From positions 1 through 55,719 of the forward strand of contig SBGP01000027.1 of NCBI GenBank assembly GCA_006226595.1: DNA of 55,719 bases, in the 5' to 3' direction. The stretch is from Deltaproteobacteria bacterium. GTDB lineage: Bacteria; Myxococcota_A; UBA796; GCA-2862545. Below, one piece after another: positions 54,473-55,719 of this stretch. A program made the position numbers and the translations under genes. A model generated the notes under the pieces. It made no database searches, was not told the origin of the DNA, and was given only the letters and a program-made list of their open reading frames with translations. Each line of letters begins with the position of its first letter. Within the stretch, counting starts at the first letter, position 1.

Positions 54473-55467
54473 TGACCGCCGCTGTGCTCGCGCTCGCGCT
54501 CCTGCTGAGTGCGCCCGCGCAGGCCCACCCCAACGCGCTGCGCATCGTGGCGCATGCCAGCGAGCTGCACGTCACGGTCTCCGAGGCGCGGCTGCGCTAC
54601 GCCGTCTCCCTGCCTCCGCACGGTGGGCACCACGACACGCCGTCCACCGATGGGCAGTCCCTCGAACAGACGCAGAGCGGCCTGACGCTCACCGGTGCTG
54701 AGGCACTCACGTGGTCGCTGACCGAGGGCCCGCGGACCACCGGAGCCGGAGCCCAGGAGATCGGACTGGTCGGCGCCGCTCCCCGCGTCGCGGACGACCT
54801 GGTGCTCGAGGACGCCAACTACCCGGACCTACCGGGCACCTTCCAGGGGCGGGTCACGGTGGGGCCCGGACTCGAGGTCGTCGCCTGCTCCCTGTTCACC
54901 GAGCGCGACGGGGAAGTCCGGGCCTCTCGCGCAGGCCGCTGGCAGCTCGGGGACGGGCATCGCCGGCTCACCGTCACCGTTCGCGAACGCGACGGGCTGG
55001 TGGAGCGTACGCTCGACCTCCTCGCCCCACCCCCCGAGGTCCGGACCGCCTGGCAGTCGCGCCCCGCGCAGGGCGTCGAGCGTCTGTGGCGCTTGACCCC
55101 GCTCTCCTGGGTTCTGGCCCTCTTGCTCGCGTCCGCGACGGCTCCTCTCGCTGTGCACGAGCGAAAGCGCGACCTCGGGGCCATGGCCGCGTCAGGGCTC
55201 GCTGCCATCGCGCTCTCGGTCCTTCCCGGTCCCTGGTCTTGGGCGGTTCCCGCGGTCACCACCCTGGCACTGCTGAGCCCGCGCACGCGACCCGCGTTGC
55301 TCGCGCTACTCCCGCTCGCGGCCCTCGGAGCGCCCGGTCCCGTCGCGGTTGGCGCGTGTGTGGCGCTCGCCGTCGCCGGACTCGCGGGCACGCGGAGTCG
55401 CCCCCTCCGCTGGCCCGTGGTCCTGTTCGGCCTCGTCGCGCTCGCCCGCGGAATCGCGACCCTCTGA
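54472..55467 (+). CDS. Secreted/membrane protein of unknown function
   Basis: A 331-residue protein with a signal peptide (VLALALLLSAPAQA). Residues ~20-205 are extracytoplasmic, with short His-rich parts (PPHGGHHDTP) and no known fold. Five or so hydrophobic helices fill the C-terminal ~120 residues. The GTG start overlaps the regulator stop by one base (TAGTG), so it is probably co-transcribed with the Tad regulators. No function is assigned. Confidence 0.7.
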   Translation: MTAAVLALALLLSAPAQAHPNALRIVAHASELHVTVSEARLRYAVSLPPHGGHHDTPSTDGQSLEQTQSGLTLTGAEALTWSLTEGPRTTGAGAQEIGLVGAAPRVADDLVLEDANYPDLPGTFQGRVTVGPGLEVVACSLFTERDGEVRASRAGRWQLGDGHRRLTVTVRERDGLVERTLDLLAPPPEVRTAWQSRPAQGVERLWRLTPLSWVLALLLASATAPLAVHERKRDLGAMAASGLAAIALSVLPGPWSWAVPAVTTLALLSPRTRPALLALLPLAALGAPGPVAVGACVALAVAGLAGTRSRPLRWPVVLFGLVALARGIATL

Positions 55468-55529
55468 GAGAGCAGGGGCGAGCATCGCTCACAGCGGTTA
55501 CCCACCCTCCCCGAACCGAGACGCCTGTC

Positions 55530-55544
55530 CGCGGTCTCACCGCG
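55530..55544 (+). other. Small hairpin upstream of the last gene
   Basis: CGCGGT-CTC-ACCGCG is a 6-bp stem with a 3-base loop that ends six bases before the CGGAG ribosome binding site. It could affect ribosome access; the rest of the 55468-55561 gap shows TACCCA near 55502 but no clear promoter. Confidence 0.35.
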
Positions 55545-55561
55545 AACGAACGGAGATACCC

Positions 55562-55719
<158 letters not shown>

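Overview
The window is about 70% G+C and densely packed, with GTG and TTG starts, 4-base GTGA/ATGA/TTGA gene overlaps and many predicted lipoproteins. Two secreted proteins end in a Cys-rich patch, a hydrophobic stretch and an Arg run that look like the myxobacterial MYXO-CTERM sorting signal. Together with giant Ser/Thr kinase-ATPase-TPR proteins, FG-GAP lipoproteins, a MopE-type Asp-rich repeat and a Tad pilus locus, this points to a chromosome of a predatory or soil/aquatic member of the Myxococcota (former Deltaproteobacteria). No rRNA, tRNA, insertion sequence, phage or CRISPR array was seen.

Layout. 312-9026: a Ser/Thr kinase with an NB-ARC-like ATPase and TPRs, a CPA1 Na+/H+ antiporter, a MYXO-CTERM protein, a haem/copper-monooxygenase-like lipoprotein and a YbiT-type ABC-F ATPase. 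9189-15161: 5'-nucleotidase lipoprotein, alpha/beta hydrolase, hybrid PAS histidine kinase, CoA-binding protein, small membrane protein and a sigma-70 factor that seems to start at AUU and is followed by a strong terminator. 15252-26268: an FG-GAP lipoprotein behind a sigma-54-like promoter, then a tightly packed run (enolase-fold protein, glycosyltransferase, HExxH lipoprotein, phosphoglucomutase, TsaC/Sua5, trypsin-like MYXO-CTERM protease, second propeller lipoprotein, small lipoprotein). 26277-27242: three palindromic operator-like repeats upstream of a phospholipase A2-like lipoprotein. 27249-33291: membrane protein and cytochrome bd oxidase (cydAB, cyanide-insensitive type) on the minus strand, then TPR, glyoxalase, propeller and aquaporin genes on plus. 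33292-37769 (minus): a second giant kinase-ATPase-TPR protein overlapping a methyltransferase gene. 37884-43523: malonyl-CoA-synthetase-like ligase, coiled-coil protein, HAD phosphatase, ferrochelatase, an unknown and RNase D.

43524-54472 is a Tad (Flp pilus) locus: flp pilin, a hairpin/terminator, cpaB, cpaC secretin, cpaE, cpaF ATPase, tadB, tadC, a TadD-like TPR lipoprotein, a small lipoprotein, a membrane histidine kinase and an NtrC-shaped regulator whose AAA+ domain is degenerate. A prepilin peptidase and TadE/F/G pseudopilins are not in the window. A membrane protein follows, and the window ends inside a lipoprotein gene carrying a hexanucleotide repeat that encodes Pro-Glu.

Most notable: the AUU start of the sigma factor, the degenerate NtrC-like regulator attached to the Tad operon, the triple palindrome upstream of the PLA2-like gene, the enolase-superfamily protein with no catalytic residues, and several genes with a TANNNT hexamer 5-7 bases before ATG, which suggests leaderless transcripts.
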